Below, piece after piece: positions 31,501 to 40,114 of a stretch of DNA of 64,000 nucleotides (the stretch's first letter is position 1; every line of letters starts with the position of its first letter). Source of the DNA: Anaeromyces robustus (Eukaryota > Neocallimastigomycota > Neocallimastigomycetes > Neocallimastigales > Neocallimastigaceae). The stretch spans positions 80,619 to 144,618 of the forward strand of contig MCFG01000147.1 of assembly GCA_002104895.1 (NCBI GenBank), in the 5' to 3' direction. Made by a program: the position numbers and the translations under genes. The notes under the pieces were generated by a model that worked only from the letters and a program-made list of their open reading frames with translations, made no database searches and was not told the DNA's origin.

Positions 31501-34406
31501 TAGTAAGTCATTTCAATATATATAATTTCATTAGAAAATTCGATGAAAATGAAAATCATACCAATATGTATGATACTATTGTAAGAAAGAATGGAGTTAA
31601 TAATATGTTAGCCATTGCCAATTTCCCATTTGATCTTTATCATATAGAAGTAACATTCAGTTTAATTCATGGATTAACCATAGTATTAGCAGATGAAAAA
31701 ATGATAGAAAATATTAGTAGTATGAGTAAATATATTAAAGAAAATCAAGTTGAATTCATTACTACAACTCCTACAAGATTTAAATTATTTATGGAAAATG
31801 AAGAATTTAGAAGTCAATTAAAACATATTAAAGTTTTAATGTTTATAGGAGAATCATTACCATTAAGTTTATGTAAAGAAATACATCAATATTCTGAATG
31901 TAAAATATTCAATAGTTATGGACCAACAGAATGTAGTGTCACCTGTACTCTTAAAGAAATCGATACTGAAAAAGAAAATAAGGTTAATATCGGTAAACCA
32001 ATGACTAATTGTAAAGTTTACATTCTTGATAAATATAAGAAACCAGTTCCAATTGGAGTGGTAGGATATTTATATATTGGAGGATTTGGAGTTGGTAAAG
32101 GATATTTAGGAAGACCAGAAACAACAAAAGAAATGTTTGTTAAATGTCCATTTAATGATTACTCTAATGAATCCATTGAAGAAATGTATACAGAGACAAA
32201 TGAAAATATTATTGACACTATTAAAACTCAAAATATGATAATGTATAATACAGGAGATCTAGGAAAATGGTTGAATAATGGAGAAATTGAATATTTAGGC
32301 AGAGCCGATTTCCAAGTCAAAATTAAAGGACAGAGAATAGAATTAGGAGAAATCGAAAATACAATTAAAGAAATTCAAGAAATTGAACAATGTGCCATTA
32401 TCGATAGAATGAACGAAAATGATGAAAAATACTTAATTTGTTATTATGTAATGAAAAATCCAATTGATAGTGATGATAGTAATCAAGGTAAGAGAATTAG
32501 AAAATACCTTAAATCTAAACTTCCAGCATATATGGTTCCAAACTATTTCAAATCAATTAATAAATTACCAGTTACTAGAAATGGTAAATTGGATAGAAAA
32601 GCTTTACCAGAACCAAATATAGAAGATATAGTAGAAGAACAATATGTTAAACCAGAAAATGAAACTGAAAGAAAAATATGTGATATATATAGTTCGGTAT
32701 TTAATATTGATATTGATAAAATTGGAAGAACAACAGATTTTTATGAAATTGGAGGAGATAGTTTGAATGCTATAAGAATAATTTCTAAAATAAGAAAAAT
32801 ATTTGATATTCAAATTAGTATTAAAGAAATTATGAAATATTCGACTGTTTATTCATTATCAAATTTCATTGAAAATATAGTCGGAAGAAATGATGGAAAA
32901 TATGTTATTGAAAATATTCCAAGATATAATAAATCAGTATATCCATTATCAATGTTATCCTCCAGCGCACCATATAAAACTGGTAAAAATTCAGAATTTG
33001 AATTTAATAAGCATTCCTCAAATATTATCTATCAATATTATAAATTTAATGATAATATTGATATTGAGAAATTAAAAACCGCATTTAATATCATTATTAA
33101 TAGACATGAAATTCTTAAAACAATCTATATCGAAAAAACTAATGATAATAATAAAAAAGAGATATATGGTAAAATTGTAGATCGTGTATGTATTGAAATT
33201 GAAAATTACACTGCAAACAACTTTACTGAATTCCAAAAACCATTCGATTTAACAAAAGATTTGTTAATTAGAGTAGGTTTGATTGAAAAATCAATATTAA
33301 TGATTGGAATAGATCACAGTATATCTGATTTATATTCATTTGGTATTTTAATTAATGATTTATATAATATTTATAATGGAGAAGAATTAGAAGATTTACC
33401 AATACAATACAGTGATTATGCTATTTATTATGATAAAAAATTAAAATCTGGAAATTTCGATAATCAAATTAAATATTATAAATCAATATTTAATGAAGAT
33501 TTTGAAATTATTAACTTACCAACAAAAATGAATGAAAATAAAAATATTAAGAAAAATCATGGTAAAAAAGATGTTAAAAGTATATCATTGAATATTGGTA
33601 CAGAAACATTTGAAATTATTAGTAGAGTTTTAAATGAAAATAATATTTCTAAAACAGTATTTTTCTTAACAATTTATACTTTAGTAATGTCTATTTATTC
33701 TAATCAAAAGATTATTTATTCAAATATTTATAATTCAAATAGAACAAATGCTAATACTGATAAATTAATTGGTTGTTTTGTTACATTCATTCCTCTATTA
33801 GTAAAGATTAGAGATGATATGAAATTAATAGATTTAATGAAAGAATGTATGGAAATGGTAATGGAATTATTTAGTTATGATGTTTCATTCTCCATCATTT
33901 CTAAAAAATTAAATCTTCCAAAATCAAACTCATGGTTCAAATTCGATCCTTATAAAATAAACAATAATAATGATATTAAATCTATTCAAGCTCTAAATTC
34001 AAATGAAGTATATGAAATGTTTGGTAAAAAAGATGATTCAGAATTTGACAATGAAATATTTACAGAAAACAAAATTCCAGACATTCACTTTTTAGTAGCC
34101 GAAAAAAGCAACGATTATATAATTAATATTTTATATAATAATGATTTATATAAAGAAGGTTTAATTAATGACATAATGAACACTTTCTTATATATAGTTA
34201 AAAATGAAAGTTGCTTTAATGAAAATATAAGTTCTATTTTATCGAAAGTTTCAAAATTCGATAATATAGAATTAAATAAATCTTATTTAATTGAAGAAGA
34301 AAAAAGTAATGAAAGAAATTCAGAAATATTAGAAAAAAGCAAAAATAATAATAGTATTCAGGAACAACAATCATTTCCAAAAAAAATCAAAAAGATTAAA
34401 AATTAA
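28548..34406 (+). CDS. NRPS segment 5: end of A3, T3, C4, A4, T4 and terminal condensation domain
   Basis: The longest uninterrupted part of the synthetase; its first ATG is 28629 but homology starts upstream (VPTRLEVYI). A3 closes with the TGD and GKLDRKSLP motifs. The T3 serine is at about 29490. C4 has an intact HHIISDG near 30020. A4 has TSGTTGKPKG near 31475, YGPTECSVTC near 31917 and GKLDRKALP near 32584; its hand-aligned pocket is D-L-I-T-L-F-S-V-T. The T4 serine is at about 32760. The final domain (about 32930-34300) is condensation-like with DHSISDL at about 33312 instead of HHxxxDG, followed by a short Lys/Asn-rich tail. A terminal C domain in place of a thioesterase resembles release by cyclisation in fungal NRPSs, although the degenerate motif leaves activity uncertain. 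Confidence 0.85.
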   Translation, partial: VFSVPTRLEVYINYKEFYNSLRNIKILMLGGEKLNMNFVKKLRIFKNIRIFNVYGPSETTVISNVKDLNEHRIKNGSEMEENSVGKPLCNFNMYILDKMLKPVPIGVVGEIFIGGYGVGKGYLNQPELTKEKFIECPYHNINGNPGVMYRTGDIGKWNKEGEIVCLGRIDFQIKIRGQRIELSEIDNTIKEVEGIEYSTVIDKEHENGDKYLVCYFVSKNMNNGKKIREYLKSKLPSYMIPNYFIKIDNIPVTSNGKLDRKSLPEPNIKDLMKESYSAPENEIEEKICEIYSNIFNINKEEIGRLNDFYELGGDSFNAIQVCNLIEKEFKIKINMRDIFSHTIIYELGQLINNKINSNESFGLIEVKKRNCKEYPITSQQMGVYIDSIKNLNSIIYNIPKLLQLNKSVNVEKIKEALQLLFKKQDILRSKFIEKEINGKTEIYGIIDDECKLEFEEYTYENVKSFVRPFDLSKAPLIRVGFVKNETLLIDMHHIISDGITMSIIINEINYYYNGLQMSELEVQFSDYAIHMNEMKNSEWYSKQLEFYKEMFKEDYDIINIPKKEIPVVNKDEINEIGNCIRLIDNSLSERINEYIQTNKISQTAFFISIYGYILSKYIGQDIIYTSMMSANRNNHYLENMIGMFVSTQPILLKYDQESNSFLDILKNNMENLMELYNNQDISFSELLSTLKLKKVNNSFIFQPKSIVENNNSDKSIFSNDDINKLYTLYEETDEIQLNSNNDNSTKFDITFNVIEKEEEYILTIEYNKNIYDTFTIENIMDGCIEIIQHLDKFNESIQEIEYIPKEEIENVITKFNDNSLEYDCDKLYHEEFSRVAKEKPESIALIYNNKKYKYCELDEMSNSLAHYLRESGIERNDIVPIICEKSPYYVIGALAVSKAGGAFLPIDIKFPLERIEFILNDVKQKLILAYNVEEITKDLGQYDIYKLNNHDYRNNTMMIESINSPEDTCYILFTSGTTGKPKGALVSHFNIYNFIRKFDENENHTNMYDTIVRKNGVNNMLAIANFPFDLYHIEVTFSLIHGLTIVLADEKMIENISSMSKYIKENQVEFITTTPTRFKLFMENEEFRSQLKHIKVLMFIGESLPLSLCKEIHQYSECKIFNSYGPTECSVTCTLKEIDTEKENKVNIGKPMTNCKVYILDKYKKPVPIGVVGYLYIGGFGVGKGYLGRPETTKEMFVKCPFNDYSNESIEEMYTETNENIIDTIKTQNMIMYNTGDLGKWLNNGEIEYLGRADFQVKIKGQRIELGEIENTIKEIQEIEQCAIIDRMNENDEKYLICYYVMKNPIDSDDSNQGKRIRKYLKSKLPAYMVPNYFKSINKLPVTRNGKLDRKALPEPNIEDIVEEQYVKPENETERKICDIYSSVFNIDIDKIGRTTDFYEIGGDSLNAIRIISKIRKIFDIQISIKEIMKYSTVYSLSNFIENIVGRNDGKYVIENIPRYNKSVYPLSMLSSSAPYKTGKNSEFEFNKHSSNIIYQYYKFNDNIDIEKLKTAFNIIINRHEILKTIYIEKTNDNNKKEIYGKIVDRVCIEIENYTANNFTEFQKPFDLTKDLLIRVGLIEKSILMIGIDHSISDLYSFGILINDLYNIYNGEELEDLPIQYSDYAIYYDKKLKSGNFDNQIKYYKSIFNEDFEIINLPTKMNENKNIKKNHGKKDVKSISLNIGTETFEIISRVLNENNISKTVFFLTIYTLVMSIYSNQKIIYSNIYNSNRTNANTDKLIGCFVTFIPLLVKIRDDMKLIDLMKECMEMVMELFSYDVSFSIISKKLNLPKSNSWFKFDPYKINNNNDIKSIQALNSNEVYEMFGKKDDSEFDNEIFTENKIPDIHFLVAEKSNDYIINILYNNDLYKEGLINDIMNTFLYIVKNESCFNENISSILSKVSKFDNIELNKSYLIEEEKSNERNSEILEKSKNNNSIQEQQSFPKKIKKIKN
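29313..29566 (+). repeat. Module-3 copy of a 254-bp near-identical duplication
   Basis: Partner of 26095-26348. The two differences change one Lys to Asn and one Met to Ile near the start of the carrier domain; all other bases, including third codon positions, agree. Confidence 0.85.
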
Positions 34407-34646
34407 ATCAAAACAATATTTAAAAATATATTTAAAAGCATTTAAAAATATTTTTAAATAGTTTTTAAAATGTTAAAAATAAAAAAATTATTTATAATAT
34501 ATATTAAATATTATAAATAAAACTAAAATAATAATAAAAGTAATGAAATTAAAAAAAAATTGAAAAATAATAATTATAAAAAAAATAAAATAGAATAAAA
34601 AAAATTAAAAGTCGGAAAAAAAAACAAAAAAAAAAAGAAAAAAAAA

Positions 34647-34755
34647 CAAAAACTAAAAAATGAAGAAAAAAAACAAAAACTAAAAAGTGAAGAAAAAAAA
34701 TAAAAACTAAAAAGTGAAGAAAAAAAATAAAAACTAAAAAGTGAAGAAAAAAAAC
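34647..34755. repeat. 27-bp A-rich tandem repeat, four copies
   Basis: Each unit contains CAAAAACTAAAAAGTGAAG or a one-base variant. The TGAAG core recurs at 34661, 34688, 34715 and 34742, exactly 27 bases apart. The array begins about 240 bases after the NRPS stop codon, probably in its 3' untranslated or terminator region. Confidence 0.8.
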
Positions 34756-34799
34756 AAAAAACAAAAAACAAACAACAATAAATAAATAATTAATAACAA

Positions 34800-34915
34800 A
34801 AAAAAGTAAAAGTAAAAATAAAAAATAAGAATAAAAATAAAAAATAATAATAAAAATAAAAAATAATAATAAAAGTAAAAAATAAGAATAAAAATAAAAA
34901 ATAATAATAAAAAAC

Positions 34916-34946
<31 letters not shown>

Positions 34947-35117
34947 ATAAAAATAAAAAAATAAAAATAAAAAATAAAAAAAAAATAAAAAATAAAAAAA
35001 AATAAAAAATAAAAAATAAAAAAAAAATAAAAAATAAAAAATAAAAAATAAAAAAAAAAAATAAAAAATAAAAAATAAAAAAAAAAAATAAAAAATAAAA
35101 AATAAAAAAAAAAAATA
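34800..35117. repeat. A-rich AAAAAT simple repeat
   Basis: Imperfect AAAAAT and AAATAAAA units with increasing A-run length towards the right edge. Low complexity with a strong strand bias of A over T. Confidence 0.8.
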
Positions 35118-36778
35118 AATATTTTTATTGTGTTAATTTTTTATTCAAATTCAACTTGATTATAAAAAATAATAAGTGGTGTGTAAAATTTTGTTCTACT
35201 CAAGATATATAAAAATATATTGTAAATATATATTAGCTTTATAATCTAACATATATCATTGAACAAATTACTAAATCTAAATGTGATTGCGGAAAAAAAA
35301 TTTTTTTAAATTAATTTTTAATTATTTAATTGAAATATGATTTTTTACCTAAATTTTCACGTATCATTATATATATTACTTAAACAATTTAATTATTAAA
35401 ATATTAAAATAAGGATATTGATTTATAATGATAATTTAATAATGAATAATATTGGTAATAATAGAAATAAAATAAATTAAGAAAAAAATTAATAAATAAT
35501 TAATAAATAAAAAATATTAATAAATTAATATATTTATGGATTACTATTTTAGTTATAATTATAAATTATTAATTCTTTAGAAAACCAATAATTAATTTTT
35601 ATTTTATTCAGTATCATTTATTATGCTTTTATAGTATAAAATATAATTTTATTATATATTAATATTTAATTATATTTTATAACATTTATACTATTTTAAA
35701 AAGTAAATTATAATGTTAATTTATTATGGAATTTGCTTATATTGGAAAAAAATTTTTTTTCTAAAAAGAATTCATCATAGATTTATTGTAATAAAGTTTA
35801 AATTTAATATTTATTAATTGGCTAAAAAATAGTTTTAAATTATTTTATTAACAAGTTAACCCTATTAAATTTTGGTTTCACGAATAAAACAAATTACAAT
35901 AAAAATTAATTAAAATTTATTTATTAAAAATTTCATAAACTATTTATATATATATTTTATTATTATTTTGATAGGAAATTCTGTTTATTATATTTATTTT
36001 TTTATCATATGATGTAATGTTGGAATAATTAAAAATACAATTAAATGATCAAATAACCTTATATAAAAGGTTTCTATTCAAAAAATTACATCAATTAACT
36101 GTTTAAATAATATAAATTAAAAATTTATTTAAATTTATTGTGTATTTTAAATACAATATTTTTTTATTAATATTAATATTATCATTTTAATAGTTTTATA
36201 AATATATACAAAGATAATATTAATAAAAAAACTATTTATAACTATTATAGATACTAGTAATGAAATTAAAGAAAATAATTTTCTTTGGATTGTGAAAATA
36301 TTGTTATAATGATGAATAATTTTTATTTGATCTTTATTATTTTATTTTGAAATAATATTACTTTATAATATTATAAACAATTTATATTTTATTATTTTTT
36401 TATTAATTATATATCATACATATGTATTTTAATATAATAATATTAAAGAAACTAAACGAATAACAACTAAAATTACCAAAAAAAATAATAATTAAAATAT
36501 TACTAAATAAATAATAGTTATAAAAATACTATAATATATATATATTATTGATATACCAATAAAAGTTTATATATATAATATAATAAAATAAATTAATATA
36601 TTTAGAATATAAAGTTTAAAAATTTTAAATAAAATATACTATTATTTTCAATGTTCATTCATATTTTAATAAACAAAAGTTAATTAAAAAATTAAATAAG
36701 TTAAAAAAATAAATAAATAAATAAATTAATAAATAAATTAATAGATCAAATCAAAAAAAAAAAAATTAGAAAAATTAC

Positions 36779-36813
<35 letters not shown>

Positions 36814-36862
36814 ATAGAGAGATTTATATTCTAAATTTCCAATTAAGTAAAATTTTGCTACC

Positions 36863-37840
36863 ATGGCACCTATTAGTATTGAAAATGAAAATTATAAATT
36901 AAATCAAGACAAATATGACCATGATATTCATTATATTTTTAAATATGAAACCAACACTGAAGATAATAATACATCAATAAAAGCTGTAAATTTTATACCA
37001 ATTTTTTTTGCAATAATCGAAAATCCTTTAGAGGAATTTATAAAACTTTCAAATAAAGTTTTCGAGATTTTATATCCAAATCAAGAAAATTCAAGAGATA
37101 ATGATAATATTAAAAAAATTAAAGAAATTATTTGTACTGTAATAGACATAAAAGGTGTAGCATACACCATGAATTATCAAAAAACTAACTCTGCTGAAAT
37201 TAAGTTTTCCCTAAATTATATATTATTTAATTATTTTAAAAAACGTGCTAAACATTTTCATTTTAATTCTCAAGATAATAATCAAAAGACTTCCGATGTT
37301 ACAGTAAATAAAATTATTTTAGATAATCCTGATAATCAATTAATTACTACAGTAATTACCACAACTATTGTTACTACAATAGTTTCTAAAAAAGAATTAC
37401 CAAATATTTCAGAAGATAAAGAAGCTATGGAAGAAACATTATATGAAATTAAAGGTGTTCTTACTCATGAATTAGTTCATGTATGGCAATATAGTTGTAA
37501 GGATATTCCATCAAACCTTAAGGAAGGTATCGCTGATGCTGTTAGATTAAATGCTGGCTATCCAGCAAAACACTGGGTTGAAAAAAGTATTCCTGTTGAT
37601 GCACCAGAATCTGAAAGAACACCTTGGGCAAGAGGTTATGAGAAAGCTGGTTTCTTTCTTGATTGGATTCAAAAAAACTATAATAATACTGAAGAATTTA
37701 AAGATTTATCTTTTATTTCTGCATTAAATAAGCAATGTAAACATAAATATTCTGATAATGAAATTAAATCTATAACTGGTTATAATATTGATGAATTATT
37801 TATATCCTATCAAACTTTCTTAATTTCTTTAAATAAATAA
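36863..37840 (+). CDS. Basic secretory protein (BSP) family metallopeptidase
   Basis: 325-residue single-exon protein. The zinc-peptidase signature HELVH at about residues 202-206 is preceded by GVLT and followed about 20 residues later by EGIADAVRLNAGY and the downstream HW, which together mark the BSP family (plant basic secretory proteins and bacterial relatives). His202 and His206 should bind zinc with Glu203 as the catalytic base. The N-terminal half is less conserved and holds a Thr/Val-rich insertion near residues 152-172. No signal peptide is visible, so despite the family name this copy may be cytosolic or use another route. The ATG sits in a good context (ACCATGG). It is the next gene after the NRPS, separated by about 2.4 kb; a role in processing the peptide product is possible but only speculative. 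Confidence 0.82.
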   Translation: MAPISIENENYKLNQDKYDHDIHYIFKYETNTEDNNTSIKAVNFIPIFFAIIENPLEEFIKLSNKVFEILYPNQENSRDNDNIKKIKEIICTVIDIKGVAYTMNYQKTNSAEIKFSLNYILFNYFKKRAKHFHFNSQDNNQKTSDVTVNKIILDNPDNQLITTVITTTIVTTIVSKKELPNISEDKEAMEETLYEIKGVLTHELVHVWQYSCKDIPSNLKEGIADAVRLNAGYPAKHWVEKSIPVDAPESERTPWARGYEKAGFFLDWIQKNYNNTEEFKDLSFISALNKQCKHKYSDNEIKSITGYNIDELFISYQTFLISLNK

Positions 37841-37991
37841 ATATAAATTAAATATTTCAATTAAACCATATTATATTTACGTGTACAATATAAATCAAAT
37901 CTAAATAATTAAAAATTATTTCGGACACACTTACTATAATAATAAATATTAAGAATTCTTAATATTCTAAATCTAATATAAAAACAATAAT

Positions 37992-38050
<59 letters not shown>

Positions 38051-38848
38051 TAATATTTATTTATAATATTTATTAATTTATTTATAATATTTATAATATT
38101 TATTTATAATATTTATTTATTTATTTATTTATTATAAAAAATAATTAAATTAATATGGTACATATTTTTAAATATAATAAAGTTAGCTGATATATATATA
38201 TATTTTTTTTTTGTATAGAAATTCTTTTTTTCTAATAATCTTCCAAATAATAAGAAATTCTAAAAAACATTAATATTATAATGTAATCGTAAATTTTTAA
38301 TATTTATTTGTTTTTATTTATTTATACTATTTGTTTATCTTTATTTATAAGAATTTGAAAAAAAAAGATATATATATTTTTAAATAATTTTTTTTATTAG
38401 TATATATTTGATGGATTTTCCATCAAGTTATAATAAAATGGATAATATTACATATCAAATTTTTTGAATGAAATAATAGCATAATAATAATAATAATTAT
38501 TATTATTATTATTATTATAATTATTATTATTATAAATTCTTGAAAGTTATTTTTTTATTTACAATACTTCTATTTTAAAAATCGAATTTTTATTATTCCT
38601 TTTTTTATTTTTTTTTTAATTAAACCTTTACTTATTATAAATAATATATTTACAATTCATAGTATATATTAAATAAATAATATATTATTTTTCCTAATCT
38701 AATAAATATATAGTTTTTAGTTATATAGTATCAACATATAATGTAAAACATTTTATTAATATTAAGTAATTAGTAATTTTTTTTATGATTTTGAGAAATT
38801 TAATAATTTCACCCTTAAGAATCATTATTATCTTTGTTATAATAATTT
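37841..38848. other. Spacer between convergent genes with TTTA microsatellite
   Basis: About 1 kb between a plus-strand and a minus-strand gene, so it should hold both 3' ends. A TTTA tract with TAATATTTA variants occupies about 37989-38133, and an ATT/AAT palindromic tract lies at about 38483-38535. No exon was seen. Confidence 0.7.
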
Positions 38849-39121
38849 TTATTCATTGATTACAACATTAAAGTTATTAACTTTATCATTTCCATTATTA
38901 TTATCGTTATTATTTCTATTAAGTGTTTTATTGTAAATAATATTATCATCATCATTATTCATATAATTATAATTAATTAGTGTTTCAGTATCATCACATT
39001 CATTATTAGTTCCATGAAATATTTTGCTAAAATTATATAATTTATTATGATTATTATCATGACAGTTAATAGTATTATTATTATTAATATTAATATAACG
39101 ACTAATACTATTACTATTATA

Positions 39122-39163
<42 letters not shown>

Positions 39164-40114
39164 TGCATTCTTTATCTTTTCTTCATTTTTTTTGGCATAA
39201 TGTCTAAGTAAAATTTGATCTATATAAATTAAAATATAATTAACATTAACATTTTGTACACGAATATTTTCAATTTCTGTATCATTACAATTAGCTTTAT
39301 AAAAAGCAATTTTTTCTTCAATTTTTAAATTTTCTAAATGATGATAACCATAATATAATTTAGTCCAAAATAAAAATATTAATGGGGAGCATATAATAGA
39401 TAAAAATACAGTCCAATAAATACGATATATTGATATTTGTTGAAATTTTTCTATAAAAAAATGACCTTTTGTTTTTCCATTAGTATTATTATCAAAATTA
39501 ACAAAAACTTTCTTTCTTAAAGTTATAATTACAGTAATATCATAAATTGTATTAGTTAAATGTTGAATTAAAGCAAAAATCCATTTATTTTTTTTAAATT
39601 CAATATTTTTTATATAATAATCAAATTTATCTAATTCCGGATCAAAATTATCTTTGAATGGAACATATTTATAATTAAAATATATTTTGAAGAGTTTTAC
39701 GAAATTACATAATATACATGTTAAAAAAACCCATTTTATTTTTTTATTAGATTTAATAAGAGCTTTTGTTCTAACTAAAAGATACCAATCCCCAACTACT
39801 TCACTTATATAATATAATACACGGGATAAAGCATAACTCCATCGATAATTTTCATTACTAGAATAATCATAATCTGAATATTTATTTGGTGATAATAATT
39901 TACTAGTATTTTCAATTACTAGACCTATATATCTTGTAATAAAATGAATTATAATTATATACATTACTGGACTTTTCCTTTTTTTACCAAGTAAAAATAA
40001 TACAAATATTGTCCATACAAAAGTGTAATGATTAACAATATATGTAAAATATCCTTGATATCTATCATATATTGATTTAGGTCCATATTTATTCAATATT
40101 AAAGAAGAAACCAT
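38849..40114 (-). CDS. Unidentified multipass membrane protein with Asn-rich tail
   Basis: 421-residue single-exon protein, not recognised. Hydrophobic spans near residues 28-45 (FTYIVNHYTFVWTIFVLFLL), 50-68, 128-146 (WVFLTCILCNFVKLFKIYF), 178-196 and 230-252 (YWTVFLSIICSPLIFLFW) suggest five or six membrane helices with charged loops. The last 140 residues are hydrophilic, with a poly-Asn run near residue 320 encoded by an ATT tract on the plus strand, and look disordered and probably cytosolic. No transporter or receptor signature is obvious. It may be one of the lineage-specific membrane families of these fungi. It is convergent with the BSP peptidase gene. Gene reality is well supported by its length and composition against the very AT-rich flanks. 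Confidence 0.75.

Larger units (their letters stand above)
19804..34406 (+). pseudogene. Tetramodular non-ribosomal peptide synthetase, interrupted in four places
   Basis: A single NRPS locus of about 4,860 codons without introns. Domain order is C1-A1-T1-C2-A2-T2-C3-A3-T3-C4-A4-T4-C5, so the expected product is a short peptide of up to four residues. Each A domain has the TSGTTGKPKG loop and a GKLDR lysine motif, and each T domain has GGDS with the phosphopantetheine serine. There is no thioesterase, epimerase or reductase; the last domain is condensation-like. The frame is broken near 20960 (one base short in an A run), near 21717 (one T too many), at the in-frame TAA 25558-25560, and near 28548 (one base short). 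Outside these points the frame is intact and well conserved between modules, so either recent inactivation or assembly error is possible. Bacterial-type motifs and the lack of introns suggest horizontal acquisition (inference). Individual segments are listed separately. Confidence 0.85.
34407..36862. other. AT-rich spacer downstream of the NRPS
   Basis: Contains a run of four 27-bp A-rich tandem units (about 34647-34755), then about 350 bases of A-runs punctuated by T (AAAAAT-type repeat) up to 35117. After that the DNA is AT-rich with no open frame of interest, and there is a short ATT tract at 36781-36812. The last 50 bases lead to a Kozak-like start context for the gene at 36863. Reading frames on the minus strand here are Phe/Leu-rich repeat artefacts. 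Confidence 0.7.

Noticed and set aside
34549-34917. Minus-strand Phe/Leu-rich open frames
   Set aside because: They are translations of the 27-bp A-rich array and its neighbouring simple repeat.
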